Source: Brevundimonas sp. (lineage in GTDB: Bacteria > Pseudomonadota > Alphaproteobacteria > Caulobacterales > Caulobacteraceae). From it: a stretch of 9,686 nucleotides of DNA. The notes below the pieces were generated by a model. That model ran no database searches. It was not told where the DNA came from and saw only the letters and a list, made by a program, of their open reading frames with translations. The stretch spans positions 1 to 9,686 of the forward strand of contig NZ_JAVHLH010000090.1 in NCBI RefSeq assembly GCF_031082345.1, in the 5' to 3' direction. The position numbers and the translations under genes were made by a program. Shown here in pieces: positions 1 to 5,734 of the stretch; position 1 is the stretch's first letter, and every line of letters begins with the position of its first letter.

Positions 1-714
1 CGACCGATCGAACTCTGGTACTGGCCGACGCCGAACGGCTGGAAGATCTCGATCGCTCTTGAGGAGATGGGTCTGCCCTACGAGATGAAGCCGGTGAACA
101 TCGGCGCGGGCGAACAGTTCTCGCCCGACTTCCAGGCCATCAGCCCCAATGGACGGATGCCCGCCATCGTCGACCCGGACGGTCCAGATGGAGAGCCGCT
201 GTCGATCTTCGAGTCCGGGGCCATCCTGCAATATCTCGGCGTGAAGTCCGGCCGCTTCTATCCGCAGGACCCGCGCGGCAAGGCCGAGGTCGACCAGTGG
301 CTGTTCTGGCAGGTCGGCGGCCTCGGGCCCATGGCGGGGCAAACGCACCATTTCCGTCAGTACGCCCCCGCCCTGGTCAGGGACCAGCGCCAGATCGCCT
401 ACGGCGTCCGCCGCTACACTGACGAGACAAACCGCCTCTATGGCGTTGTGGACCGCCGGCTGGCGGATCGTGATTTCGTCGCCGGCGCCTATTCGATCGC
501 CGATATGGCGATCTGGCCCTGGATACTGCCGAAGCTGCAGGGGCAGTCGCTCGACGCCTTCCCGAACCTCGAGGCGTGGATGGAGCGGGTAGGCGAACGA
601 CCGGCCGTGAAGGCTGGCCGCGCCCTGGGCGAGGACCTGCGGCGCAACCTCGCGGCCTCGGGCAAGGCGGCCGAGGCGGCGCGCAAGGTCCTGTTCGGCC
701 AGCGCGCCCGGTAA
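1..714 (+). CDS. yfcG: Glutathione S-transferase, YfcG/YghU (Nu-class) type, 5' end outside window
   Basis: The frame is open from base 1 and gives 237 residues in the window. By comparison with E. coli YfcG only a few N-terminal residues are missing, so the ATG at 67 is internal. The N-terminal thioredoxin fold has the PTPNG signature (25-39), whose Thr and Asn contact glutathione in this class. It also has the SPNGRMPAIVD segment (cis-Pro, glutathione backbone contact) and FESGAI (about 208-225), which binds the gamma-glutamyl group. The helical C-terminal domain contains the class-typical LFWQVGGLGPM and YSIADMAIWPW, and it ends in KVLFGQRAR. Family members show glutathione-dependent disulfide-bond reductase and peroxidase activity with low classical transferase activity, in the cytoplasm. 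It looks like a bystander next to the polysaccharide genes. The class assignment is strong; the physiological substrate is unknown. Confidence 0.9.
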   Translation, partial: RPIELWYWPTPNGWKISIALEEMGLPYEMKPVNIGAGEQFSPDFQAISPNGRMPAIVDPDGPDGEPLSIFESGAILQYLGVKSGRFYPQDPRGKAEVDQWLFWQVGGLGPMAGQTHHFRQYAPALVRDQRQIAYGVRRYTDETNRLYGVVDRRLADRDFVAGAYSIADMAIWPWILPKLQGQSLDAFPNLEAWMERVGERPAVKAGRALGEDLRRNLAASGKAAEAARKVLFGQRAR

Positions 715-759
715 CGCTTTGTAAGCGGCCCGGTGACTCTTCGTTAGCGGTCGTGAATC

Positions 760-779
760 AGAGATTTCGAAGAGATTTC
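760..779. repeat. Tandem 9-bp direct repeat AGAGATTTC, 11-bp period
   Basis: AGAGATTTC occurs at 760-768 and again at 771-779, about one helical turn apart, in a locally AT-richer part of the 213-base spacer between the glutathione transferase gene and the Sel1 gene. A GANTC site (755-759) abuts the first copy. This arrangement is compatible with two protein-binding half sites on one DNA face, but I know of no regulator for this motif and chance cannot be excluded. Confidence 0.4.
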
Positions 780-846
780 AGAGGTCTTTACAGCGATCGT
801 TATTCGGCGCCCATTTGGGCGAAAGGGCGCTTCGACGCCTCGGCTG

Positions 847-861
847 TTAACTTTAACTTCA
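847..861 (+). promoter_or_regulatory. Possible degenerate CtrA box upstream of the Sel1-repeat gene
   Basis: TTAA (847-850), seven bases, then TTCA (858-861) matches the CtrA consensus TTAA-N7-TTAA with one mismatch. A further TTAA lies inside it at 853-856. TTAA is rare in this GC-rich window: by eye I found only these two and one in the hfsD-hfsA spacer. The box lies about 67 bases before the ATG at 928. The match is weaker than the one at 2068-2083, and the low local GC alone could produce it. Confidence 0.3.
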
Positions 862-914
862 AACCGCGGGTATTTCATTCGTGTCAGAGGGCGGGGCCAG
901 AAAGGCTCCGGTTC

Positions 915-920
915 GGAGGA
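915..920 (+). promoter_or_regulatory. Ribosome binding site deciding the Sel1-gene start
   Basis: GGAGGA sits seven bases before the ATG at 928 and four before an in-frame GTG at 925. The spacing favours ATG 928. Confidence 0.7.
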
Positions 921-927
921 TACGGTG

Positions 928-1230
928 ATGATCGCGCAAGAAATGGCGCCCACGGTCAACGAAGAGCAGGGCCTGCCCCTGCCGACCGCCGACATGAGCG
1001 GCGACGACCTGTTTCGTCTGGGCATGATGTATTCGAGCGGCCAGGGCGGTTGCCCGATGGACCGCGTCTCGGCCCACATGATCTTCAACCTGGCTGCCAT
1101 GAAAGGCTCGGTCGAGGCGCGCGTCTATCGTCGCGAGATGAGCGCCGAGATGGAACAGGACGAGATCTGCGAGGCCCAGAAGGCCGCCCGTCGCTGGATC
1201 GACGCCGGCGTGGTGACGCTCGCCGCCTGA
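928..1230 (+). CDS. Small single Sel1-like repeat protein
   Basis: This is a 100-residue protein. After a 24-residue acidic leader comes one Sel1-type repeat: LFRLGMMYSSGQGG (28-41), then MDRVSAHMIFNLAAMKGS (44-61). It ends in a helical tail, EMSAEMEQDEICEAQKAARRWI (70-91). Sel1 repeats are paired alpha-helices of the TPR-like superfamily used for protein-protein contacts. The tail, with the pattern M-x4-5-I-x-x-A-Q-x-x-A-x-x-W, is a known companion of proteobacterial Sel1 repeats. No signal peptide or membrane segment is visible, so it is probably a cytoplasmic adaptor. The ATG at 928 has a good Shine-Dalgarno sequence; GTG at 925 is the alternative. The gene stands alone behind a 213-base upstream region and converges on hfsD. 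The partner is unknown, and a link with holdfast synthesis is only positional. Confidence 0.85.
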   Translation: MIAQEMAPTVNEEQGLPLPTADMSGDDLFRLGMMYSSGQGGCPMDRVSAHMIFNLAAMKGSVEARVYRREMSAEMEQDEICEAQKAARRWIDAGVVTLAA

Positions 1231-1246
1231 GGGTGGTTAGCCACTC
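1231..1246. terminator. Short hairpin between convergent stop codons (weak terminator candidate)
   Basis: GGGTGG-TTAG-CCACTC forms a 6-bp stem (one G-T pair on the RNA) with a 4-base loop. It fills the start of the 27-base gap between the Sel1 gene and hfsD, which converge. There is no T-tract on either side, so it would be a poor intrinsic terminator and could just as well be chance. Confidence 0.25.
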
Positions 1247-1257
1247 ACACGACCCAC

Positions 1258-2016
1258 TCAGAAATTCTGATACTGCCCGCCGATCGCGTAGCTGAAGCCG
1301 ATCGGCAGGGCGTTGCGGAACAGCGACACGAAATTCGCCACCTCGCCAAGGTTCGAGCGCGGCACGAAGATGATGTCGCCGCGCCTCAGGGCCACGACCT
1401 CGCCGCGGCGGGGCCGCAGGTCGACCGCCCGCATCATCCTGACCCCGCCCGGACCGCGCCGGATCAGCGCCACCTCGTGCTGGCGCGCCGTCGGCAGGAA
1501 GTCCCCGGCCTGGATCACCGCCTGATAGGCGTCGAGGTCGCCGTTCATCTCGATCATGCCGGGCGTGCGCACCTCGCCGCCGACCCAGACCCGGATCGGG
1601 CCCGCCGTCTTCAGCGTGATCTCCACCACCGGACGACGCAGCTGGCTGGCGAAGGCGTCGGAGGCGTCGGCCTCTACCTCGGCGATGGTCCGGTCCGCTG
1701 CCATGATCTGGCCGACCAGCGGCAGGGAGATGCGGCCGTCCGGGCCGATCCTCTGGGTCCGGGTCAGCTCGACGGCGGTCGGCGTGGCGATCTCGATCTC
1801 GTCGCCGGGATAGAGGACGTACTCCGGCTCGTTCTCGGTCCAGTCGGCGAAGCCGATCTCGGGGAAGGACGATCGGCCGACCATCTGGACGCGGTCGCCG
1901 CCCGAGGCCATCGGTCCGGGCATGCGCGCGCCGTATTCGCCGCCGCCGCAGCCCGTGACCAGCGCCCCGCCGGCGCCGGCGAGGCCCAGAAGCAGCAGGC
2001 GTCGGTCGATGGACAT
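1258..2016 (-). CDS. hfsD: Holdfast polysaccharide export outer-membrane lipoprotein HfsD (Wza/OPX family)
   Basis: This 252-residue protein probably forms the outer-membrane exit for the holdfast polysaccharide. It opens with a lipoprotein signal: MSIDRR, a hydrophobic stretch, and the lipobox V-T-G-C with Cys23 as the lipid-modified residue. A poly-export (PES) domain follows, from YVLYPGDEIEIATP through RIGPDGRISLPLVGQI. Next is an SLBB-type beta-grasp region around VWVGGEVRTPGMIEMNG, and the C-terminal segment ALPIGFSYAIGGQYQNF may be the membrane-spanning helix. It is shorter than Wza (about 380 residues) and appears to have fewer SLBB repeats, like other short OPX proteins. The start at 2016 is chosen because it puts the signal peptide at the N-terminus; a TTG at 2052 would add 12 unneeded residues. 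Its Shine-Dalgarno sequence is weak. It is divergent from hfsA. The family is certain; the HfsD name rests on the neighbourhood. Confidence 0.85.
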   Translation of the reverse strand: MSIDRRLLLLGLAGAGGALVTGCGGGEYGARMPGPMASGGDRVQMVGRSSFPEIGFADWTENEPEYVLYPGDEIEIATPTAVELTRTQRIGPDGRISLPLVGQIMAADRTIAEVEADASDAFASQLRRPVVEITLKTAGPIRVWVGGEVRTPGMIEMNGDLDAYQAVIQAGDFLPTARQHEVALIRRGPGGVRMMRAVDLRPRRGEVVALRRGDIIFVPRSNLGEVANFVSLFRNALPIGFSYAIGGQYQNF

Positions 2017-2067
2017 GGCGGATTGATTCCCGGAAGCGGCGACTGACGGCAAGGTCGCCGCTTATGG

Positions 2068-2083
2068 GTAACCATGGGTTAAC
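2068..2083. promoter_or_regulatory. CtrA-type box in the divergent hfsD-hfsA promoter region
   Basis: GTAA-CCATGGG-TTAAC fits the CtrA consensus TTAA-N7-TTAAC with a single mismatch (G for T at the first base). The core is also an inverted repeat, TAACC-ATG-GGTTA (2069-2081), so it reads as a half site in both directions. The box is about 52 bases from the hfsD ATG and 57 from the hfsA ATG, in the middle of a 123-base divergent spacer. One site could therefore control both genes. The CtrA consensus is established in Caulobacterales; binding here is inferred. Confidence 0.6.
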
Positions 2084-2139
2084 GCCGCTGGCCCAAGGCT
2101 GGTCCCGTTCAGTCCGGTAGATGGAATCAGTCAGCCCGC

Positions 2140-3585
2140 ATGCGCACGACGGCCTACACGACAGTCCGCCCGCGCTACGGCTTCCTTGACGTCGTGGGCC
2201 TGCTGTTCCGCGAACTGCTGCTGATGATCGTCATCTTCCTGCTGGTGTTCGCGATCGGCACGGCGGCGGTGCTGACCCTGAAGAAGTCCTACACCGCCAG
2301 CGCCAGCGTCTACGCCGGCGTCGGCCAGGAATACGTCTACCAGCCGCGGGTCGGCGCCGCCGAGCGGGGAGGGCAGCCTCTCGAAGCGGACGCCGTGGCC
2401 CAGTCCGAGGCCCAGATCCTCGGCAGCCTCGCGGTCAAGCAGAAGACGGTCGACGCCCTCGGCGCCGACGCCATCCTGGGCCCCCGCGCGTCCGGCACGC
2501 CCACGGAGAAGAAGGCGGCCGCCCTCAGGGCGCTCGACAGCGGCCTCGGGGTCGGCACCACGCCCGGCAGCGCCATCATTTCGGCATCCTATGCGGCGGA
2601 CGATCCCGTCCGCGCCGCGACCATCCTGAACGCCCTCATCGACCAGTATCTGGTGCAGCGCCGCTCTGTCTTCCGCGATCGCACCACCCCCGCCATCGCC
2701 GCCCAGCGCGAGGCCTTCGAGGACGAGCTGGCCAAGGCGGACGCCGCCTACAACGCCTTCATGACCTCCAACGACATCGGCGACTTCGCCACCTTCAAGG
2801 CCTCGCTGGCGGCCAACTACCAGACCACCCAGGCCGAAGCCCTGTCGTTGCGGGCCCAGCTGAACCAGGCCACCCAGCGGCTCAACACCCTGGAGGCCCA
2901 ACTGGCGCAGCAACCGGCCGAGGTGGTGCTTCAGCAAGACCTCAACGTCTCGGCCCAGAACCGAATTCTGGAGTTGCGGAATGAGCGGGAGGCGTTGCTG
3001 TCGCGCTATACGCCCGACGCCCAACCAGTGAGAGACAAGGATCAGGAGATCGCTGACCTCCAAGCCTATGTGGCCACCGGCACCACGGTCGGCGCCAAGG
3101 AGGTCCGCACCGGGCCCAGCACCATCTTCACCGCCATCGAGACCAACCGTATCACCGCCGCCGCCGACCGCGACGGGCTGGCCGCGCGCCTCGCTGTCGC
3201 CGAGCGCCAGCTGGCCCAACTCCGTTCGCGCCTTGCCGAGATGACGCGGCTTGAATCGACCAACGCCAACCTCGCCGGCAACCGCGAGGTGCTGACCGCC
3301 AGCATCCGCGAGTTCCAGCAGCGCGAGGCCCAGGCGCGCGCCGACAGCGCCCTGGTCGCCGCCGGGGCCGACAACGTCACCGTTATCGAGCGGGCCGAGG
3401 CACCCACCCGTGGGTCGAGCCTGAAGGCGCCGCTGCTGGCGGTGGTCTTCCTGTTCGCCGCCTTCACCGCCCTGTGCGTCGGCCTGCTGCGGGTGTTCAC
3501 CCGGCGCGGCTACACCACGCCCGCCTCGACCGGGCGGACGCTGGAGATGCCGGTGCTCGCCGTCGCGCCGATGAAGGCGCAATGA
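2140..3585 (+). CDS. hfsA: Holdfast polysaccharide co-polymerase HfsA (Wzz/GumC family, no kinase domain)
   Basis: This 481-residue inner-membrane protein has the polysaccharide co-polymerase layout. TM1 is at about 19-46, after a short cytoplasmic start. The periplasmic Wzz region begins at SYTASASVYAG (50-60), and a long alpha-helical, coiled-coil-rich stretch runs from about 188 to 410. It contains the family motif RYTPDAQPVRDKDQEI (about 289-304). TM2 is at about 429-451. In GumC/ExoP-type proteins this architecture governs chain length and couples synthesis to the OPX channel. The protein ends 25 residues after TM2 in a P-V-L-A-V-A-P stretch, which in fused homologues is the linker into the BY-kinase domain; here that domain is supplied by the next gene. 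The ATG at 2140 lacks a clear Shine-Dalgarno sequence. A GANTC site (2124-2128) and the CtrA box lie just upstream. Confidence 0.87.
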   Translation: MRTTAYTTVRPRYGFLDVVGLLFRELLLMIVIFLLVFAIGTAAVLTLKKSYTASASVYAGVGQEYVYQPRVGAAERGGQPLEADAVAQSEAQILGSLAVKQKTVDALGADAILGPRASGTPTEKKAAALRALDSGLGVGTTPGSAIISASYAADDPVRAATILNALIDQYLVQRRSVFRDRTTPAIAAQREAFEDELAKADAAYNAFMTSNDIGDFATFKASLAANYQTTQAEALSLRAQLNQATQRLNTLEAQLAQQPAEVVLQQDLNVSAQNRILELRNEREALLSRYTPDAQPVRDKDQEIADLQAYVATGTTVGAKEVRTGPSTIFTAIETNRITAAADRDGLAARLAVAERQLAQLRSRLAEMTRLESTNANLAGNREVLTASIREFQQREAQARADSALVAAGADNVTVIERAEAPTRGSSLKAPLLAVVFLFAAFTALCVGLLRVFTRRGYTTPASTGRTLEMPVLAVAPMKAQ

Positions 3586-3646
3586 TGCGGGCCGCCTCGC
3601 CCGTCATGGTAGCGTAGGGACCTGTAGCCGGGCGCGTAGCGATTCG

Positions 3647-4348
3647 ATGGTCGACCTGACAACCGAAATGGCCGCTCTCTGGGCGGCGCTGGGCCCGGCG
3701 CCGGGCCATCGCGGCCGCGTGGTCCAGATCGCCGCGGCCAATTCCGGCGAAGGGGTATCCACCGTCGCGCGCGAATACGCCCGGCTCGCCGCCGTCCGCG
3801 CCCGCCGTCCGGTCTGGCTGATCGACGCCGATCTGGCCCAGCAGGGCCAGCTGGAGGCCGTGGCGGCCGAGCCCGACCGCTTCGGGGCGTTGGGCAAGGC
3901 GGCGATCGCCACGCCCGACGGCTCGATCTTCTTCGCGGTCACGCCGCGGGTGATGGACCGGGCGGGCAAGCCGATCCACCCGGCGCGACTGCTGACGGCG
4001 AGACCCTGCCTCGGCGGGCGACTGTGGGTGACCCGGTTTGCAGCCGAACACCTGCGCTCCGGCCAGCGGGCCGAGCCGGTCGCCGACGCCCGCTACTGGG
4101 ACGCCCTGCGCAAGCACGCCGACACGGTGGTGATCGACAGCCCGGCCGCCGATCGCAACCCCACCTCCATCACCCTCGCGCCCTTCGTCGACGCCACCGT
4201 TCTGGTGGTCGCGGCCGAGAGCACGGCGGCGGGCGACCCCCTGATCCTGCGCGACGAGATCGAGGCGGCGGGCGGCAAGATCGCCGGCGTCGTGGTCAAC
4301 CGCTCGACCTATCAGCCCCCGGCCTTCCTGAAGCGGCTGACGGGATAG
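3647..4348 (+). CDS. hfsB: HfsB, CpsD/BY-kinase-like P-loop partner of HfsA with altered Walker A
   Basis: This is a 233-residue cytoplasmic protein of the MinD/CapB-like P-loop fold and the probable partner of HfsA. The core strand VVQIAAA leads into SGEGVST (about 33-39), where BY-kinases have S-x-P-GEG-K-S/T: the nucleotide-binding lysine is valine (codon GTA). The Walker A' motif WLIDADL (about 60-66) and a Walker B-like VVIDSPAAD (about 163-171) are present, followed by FVDATVLVVAAES, typical of the fold. The C-terminus has one tyrosine (TYQPP) instead of the tyrosine cluster used for autophosphorylation. Active tyrosine kinase activity therefore looks unlikely, and a structural or nucleotide-sensing role is more plausible. 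It follows hfsA by 61 bases, probably in one transcript. The start has no obvious Shine-Dalgarno sequence, and a GANTC site (3641-3645) ends one base before it. Confidence 0.8.
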   Translation: MVDLTTEMAALWAALGPAPGHRGRVVQIAAANSGEGVSTVAREYARLAAVRARRPVWLIDADLAQQGQLEAVAAEPDRFGALGKAAIATPDGSIFFAVTPRVMDRAGKPIHPARLLTARPCLGGRLWVTRFAAEHLRSGQRAEPVADARYWDALRKHADTVVIDSPAADRNPTSITLAPFVDATVLVVAAESTAAGDPLILRDEIEAAGGKIAGVVVNRSTYQPPAFLKRLTG

Positions 4349-4365
4349 GCCGACGCACGGCAACC

Positions 4366-4394
4366 TTGACGCGTGCCCGCGGAAGGCGTCTAGT
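4366..4394 (+). promoter_or_regulatory. Possible housekeeping promoter for the secreted-protein gene
   Basis: TTGACG (4366-4371) is followed after 17 bases by TCTAGT (4389-4394). The -35 agrees with the Caulobacter sigma-73 element; the -10 is poor and keeps only a CTA core. It lies in the 87-base gap behind hfsB. Readthrough from hfsAB is the alternative source of transcript. Confidence 0.25.
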
Positions 4395-4423
4395 CCAAAG
4401 ATCATCGGTTTTCGATGAGCCAC

Positions 4424-4430
4424 AGGAGGA
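4424..4430 (+). promoter_or_regulatory. Strong Shine-Dalgarno deciding the start at 4436
   Basis: AGGAGGA lies five bases before the ATG at 4436. It is inside the reading frame of the alternative ATG at 4415, so the later start is preferred. It is the best ribosome binding site of the plus-strand cluster. Confidence 0.75.
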
Positions 4431-4435
4431 CAGCC

Positions 4436-4783
4436 ATGCGTCGGACGTTCGTCACTCTCCTCGCCGCCGGCGGCCTGCTCGCCCTCGGCGGCTGGACCGC
4501 CCCGGGCCAGACTGCGCCCTCCGTCCAGGCGGCCCCCGCCGAGCCGGCGCAGACCGGCCAGCAGGCCGGCGACGTCTGCGCCCCGGTGCAGGCCACGGCG
4601 AACGCCCATCGTCGCAGGAGCCATGCGCGCGACGAGGGCATTCGTCGCACCCACACGCGTCCCCGGGCCTCGCTGGGTCGTGCTTCGGTCGACGCCGATT
4701 GCCCGCAGTCGTGGTCGGTGCTCAGACGGGACGGCCACCGGGCCCGCCGCAACGCCGCCATCGACCGCAGCCTGGGCCAGTAG
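4436..4783 (+). CDS. Small secreted Arg/Ala-rich protein of unknown function
   Basis: I do not recognise this 115-residue protein. It starts with a Sec-type signal peptide: MRRTF, a hydrophobic core LLAAGGLLALGGW, and a likely signal peptidase I site after V-Q-A (residue 32). The mature part of about 83 residues begins with an Ala/Pro/Gln-rich linker. It then becomes strongly basic, with an RRR run, many Arg and His, and about 15 arginines between 59 and 112. It has two cysteines (48 and 89) that could form one disulfide in the periplasm. Third codon positions are mostly G or C and the Shine-Dalgarno sequence is strong, so it is probably a real gene. It follows hfsB on the same strand and meets the hfsG stop six bases later. 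A periplasmic or surface protein that touches the acidic or deacetylated polysaccharide is possible, but nothing in the sequence proves it. Confidence 0.65.
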   Translation: MRRTFVTLLAAGGLLALGGWTAPGQTAPSVQAAPAEPAQTGQQAGDVCAPVQATANAHRRRSHARDEGIRRTHTRPRASLGRASVDADCPQSWSVLRRDGHRARRNAAIDRSLGQ

Positions 4784-4789
4784 ATCCCG

Positions 4790-5734
4790 TCAGGCCGCCG
4801 TCGCGCGGTCCAGTCGGGCCAGTTCGCGTGCGCCGTAGAAATGCGGCTCGAAGCCCTTCATCCAGAACAGCTTTCCGACCCCCCGCGCGGTGCGGTCGTA
4901 CAACTCCGCGCGCTTCGAAGAGCCGATCAGCGTCAGCGCCGCCGCGCCCGCGCCCCAGACCACCGTCTGTCCCGCGCCGATGACCATCCACCGCAGAACG
5001 GCGGGCCAGTCCCGGGCCGCCGCCGCCGTCTGGCTGGGCCCCTGGCCATAGGCGAAGGCGCGGGCGAGGGCATAGGCCAGCGTCGCCCGGTGCGCCGGCG
5101 CGAACTCCTCGACCATGGCCTCCGCGGCCCAGCCGAACCTGCCGCCGCGCGCCCGCAGCGCCGCGAACAGGGCGTCGTCTTCGCCGCCCGCCTGATCCGC
5201 TCCGGCGTCGAACGGCGCCGGGCCGGGCAGGGCGGTCGCTCGCACCAACAGCGAATTGCCGCAACCGAAGGGCGTCTCGATCAGGCCGGTCCGCTCGGGT
5301 CCCTCCCGGCCGAAGAAGCGCTCCAGATAGGGCTTCAGCCAGTCGCTGGCCTCGGGCGCGCGGCCGGTGATCGGCCCGAACATGGCGTCGGCGCCGGTGC
5401 TTTCCTGGGCTTTCAGCAGGGCGGCCAGCCAGCCGGGCGACGCCGCCTCGTCGTCGTCGAGAAAGGCGATCAGCGGCGCCGTCGTCGCGGCCAGCCCGAC
5501 GTTACGCGCCGTGGCCACGCCCGGCCGGGGCGCGTGCACATAGACCAGCGGCCACGGCGCCAGCCGGCGCAGCGCCTCGACGCCGGCTTTGGCGGAGCCG
5601 GACGGATCATTGTCGACGACCACGATCTCCGACACCCGGTCGCCGACCCCGGTCTGGGCGAACAGCGAGCGCAGGGCGCGCTCGAGGCTGTCCGGCCTCC
5701 GCAGGGTCGGGACGATGATCGCGACGTCCGCCAT
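4790..5734 (-). CDS. hfsG: GT2 glycosyltransferase, HfsG-like
   Basis: This is a 314-residue family 2 (GT-A fold) glycosyltransferase. The N-terminus VAIIVPTLRRPDSLERAL and VVVDND (38-43) form the nucleotide-sugar site. PGVATARNVGL (71-81) is typical of GT2. FLDDDE (91-96) carries the metal-binding DXD motif, and FGCGNSLLVR followed by GGEDD (183-187) holds the probable catalytic base. The region 248-271 is hydrophobic and could dip into or cross the membrane. HfsG of Caulobacter adds a sugar, probably N-acetylglucosamine, to the lipid-linked holdfast repeat; the same role is inferred here from the family and from the hfsE-hfsF context. The start at 5734 gives TGATG, a one-base overlap with the stop of the preceding GT2 gene, which favours translational coupling. 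The open frame continues upstream to about 6190, but this is overlap with the neighbour's other frame. Last gene of the operon. Confidence 0.75.
   Translation of the reverse strand: MADVAIIVPTLRRPDSLERALRSLFAQTGVGDRVSEIVVVDNDPSGSAKAGVEALRRLAPWPLVYVHAPRPGVATARNVGLAATTAPLIAFLDDDEAASPGWLAALLKAQESTGADAMFGPITGRAPEASDWLKPYLERFFGREGPERTGLIETPFGCGNSLLVRATALPGPAPFDAGADQAGGEDDALFAALRARGGRFGWAAEAMVEEFAPAHRATLAYALARAFAYGQGPSQTAAAARDWPAVLRWMVIGAGQTVVWGAGAAALTLIGSSKRAELYDRTARGVGKLFWMKGFEPHFYGARELARLDRATAA

Noticed and set aside
807..830. GCGCCC...GGGCGC hairpin in the spacer after the glutathione transferase gene, considered as a terminator
   Set aside because: Short stem with a 12-base loop, no T-tract, and about 90 bases from the stop; alternative 5-bp pairing is equally likely.
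576..1295. 239-residue plus-strand frame covering the spacer after the glutathione transferase gene
   Set aside because: Shifted reading of the transferase and Sel1 genes; composition is Arg/Gly-rich with no family signature.
2131..3582. 483-residue open frame antisense to hfsA
   Set aside because: Mirror of a high-GC gene; the protein is Gly/Gly-Arg low-complexity with no domain, while the plus strand has a clear Wzz architecture.
4355..4376. GCACG/CGTGC inverted repeat behind hfsB, considered as a terminator
   Set aside because: Only 5 bp with a 12-base loop and no T-tract; it overlaps the possible -35 element.
3497..4738. 413-residue minus-strand frame opposite hfsB and the secreted-protein gene
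   Set aside because: No recognisable domain and Arg/Gly-rich; the opposite strand has HfsB motifs and a good Shine-Dalgarno plus signal peptide.
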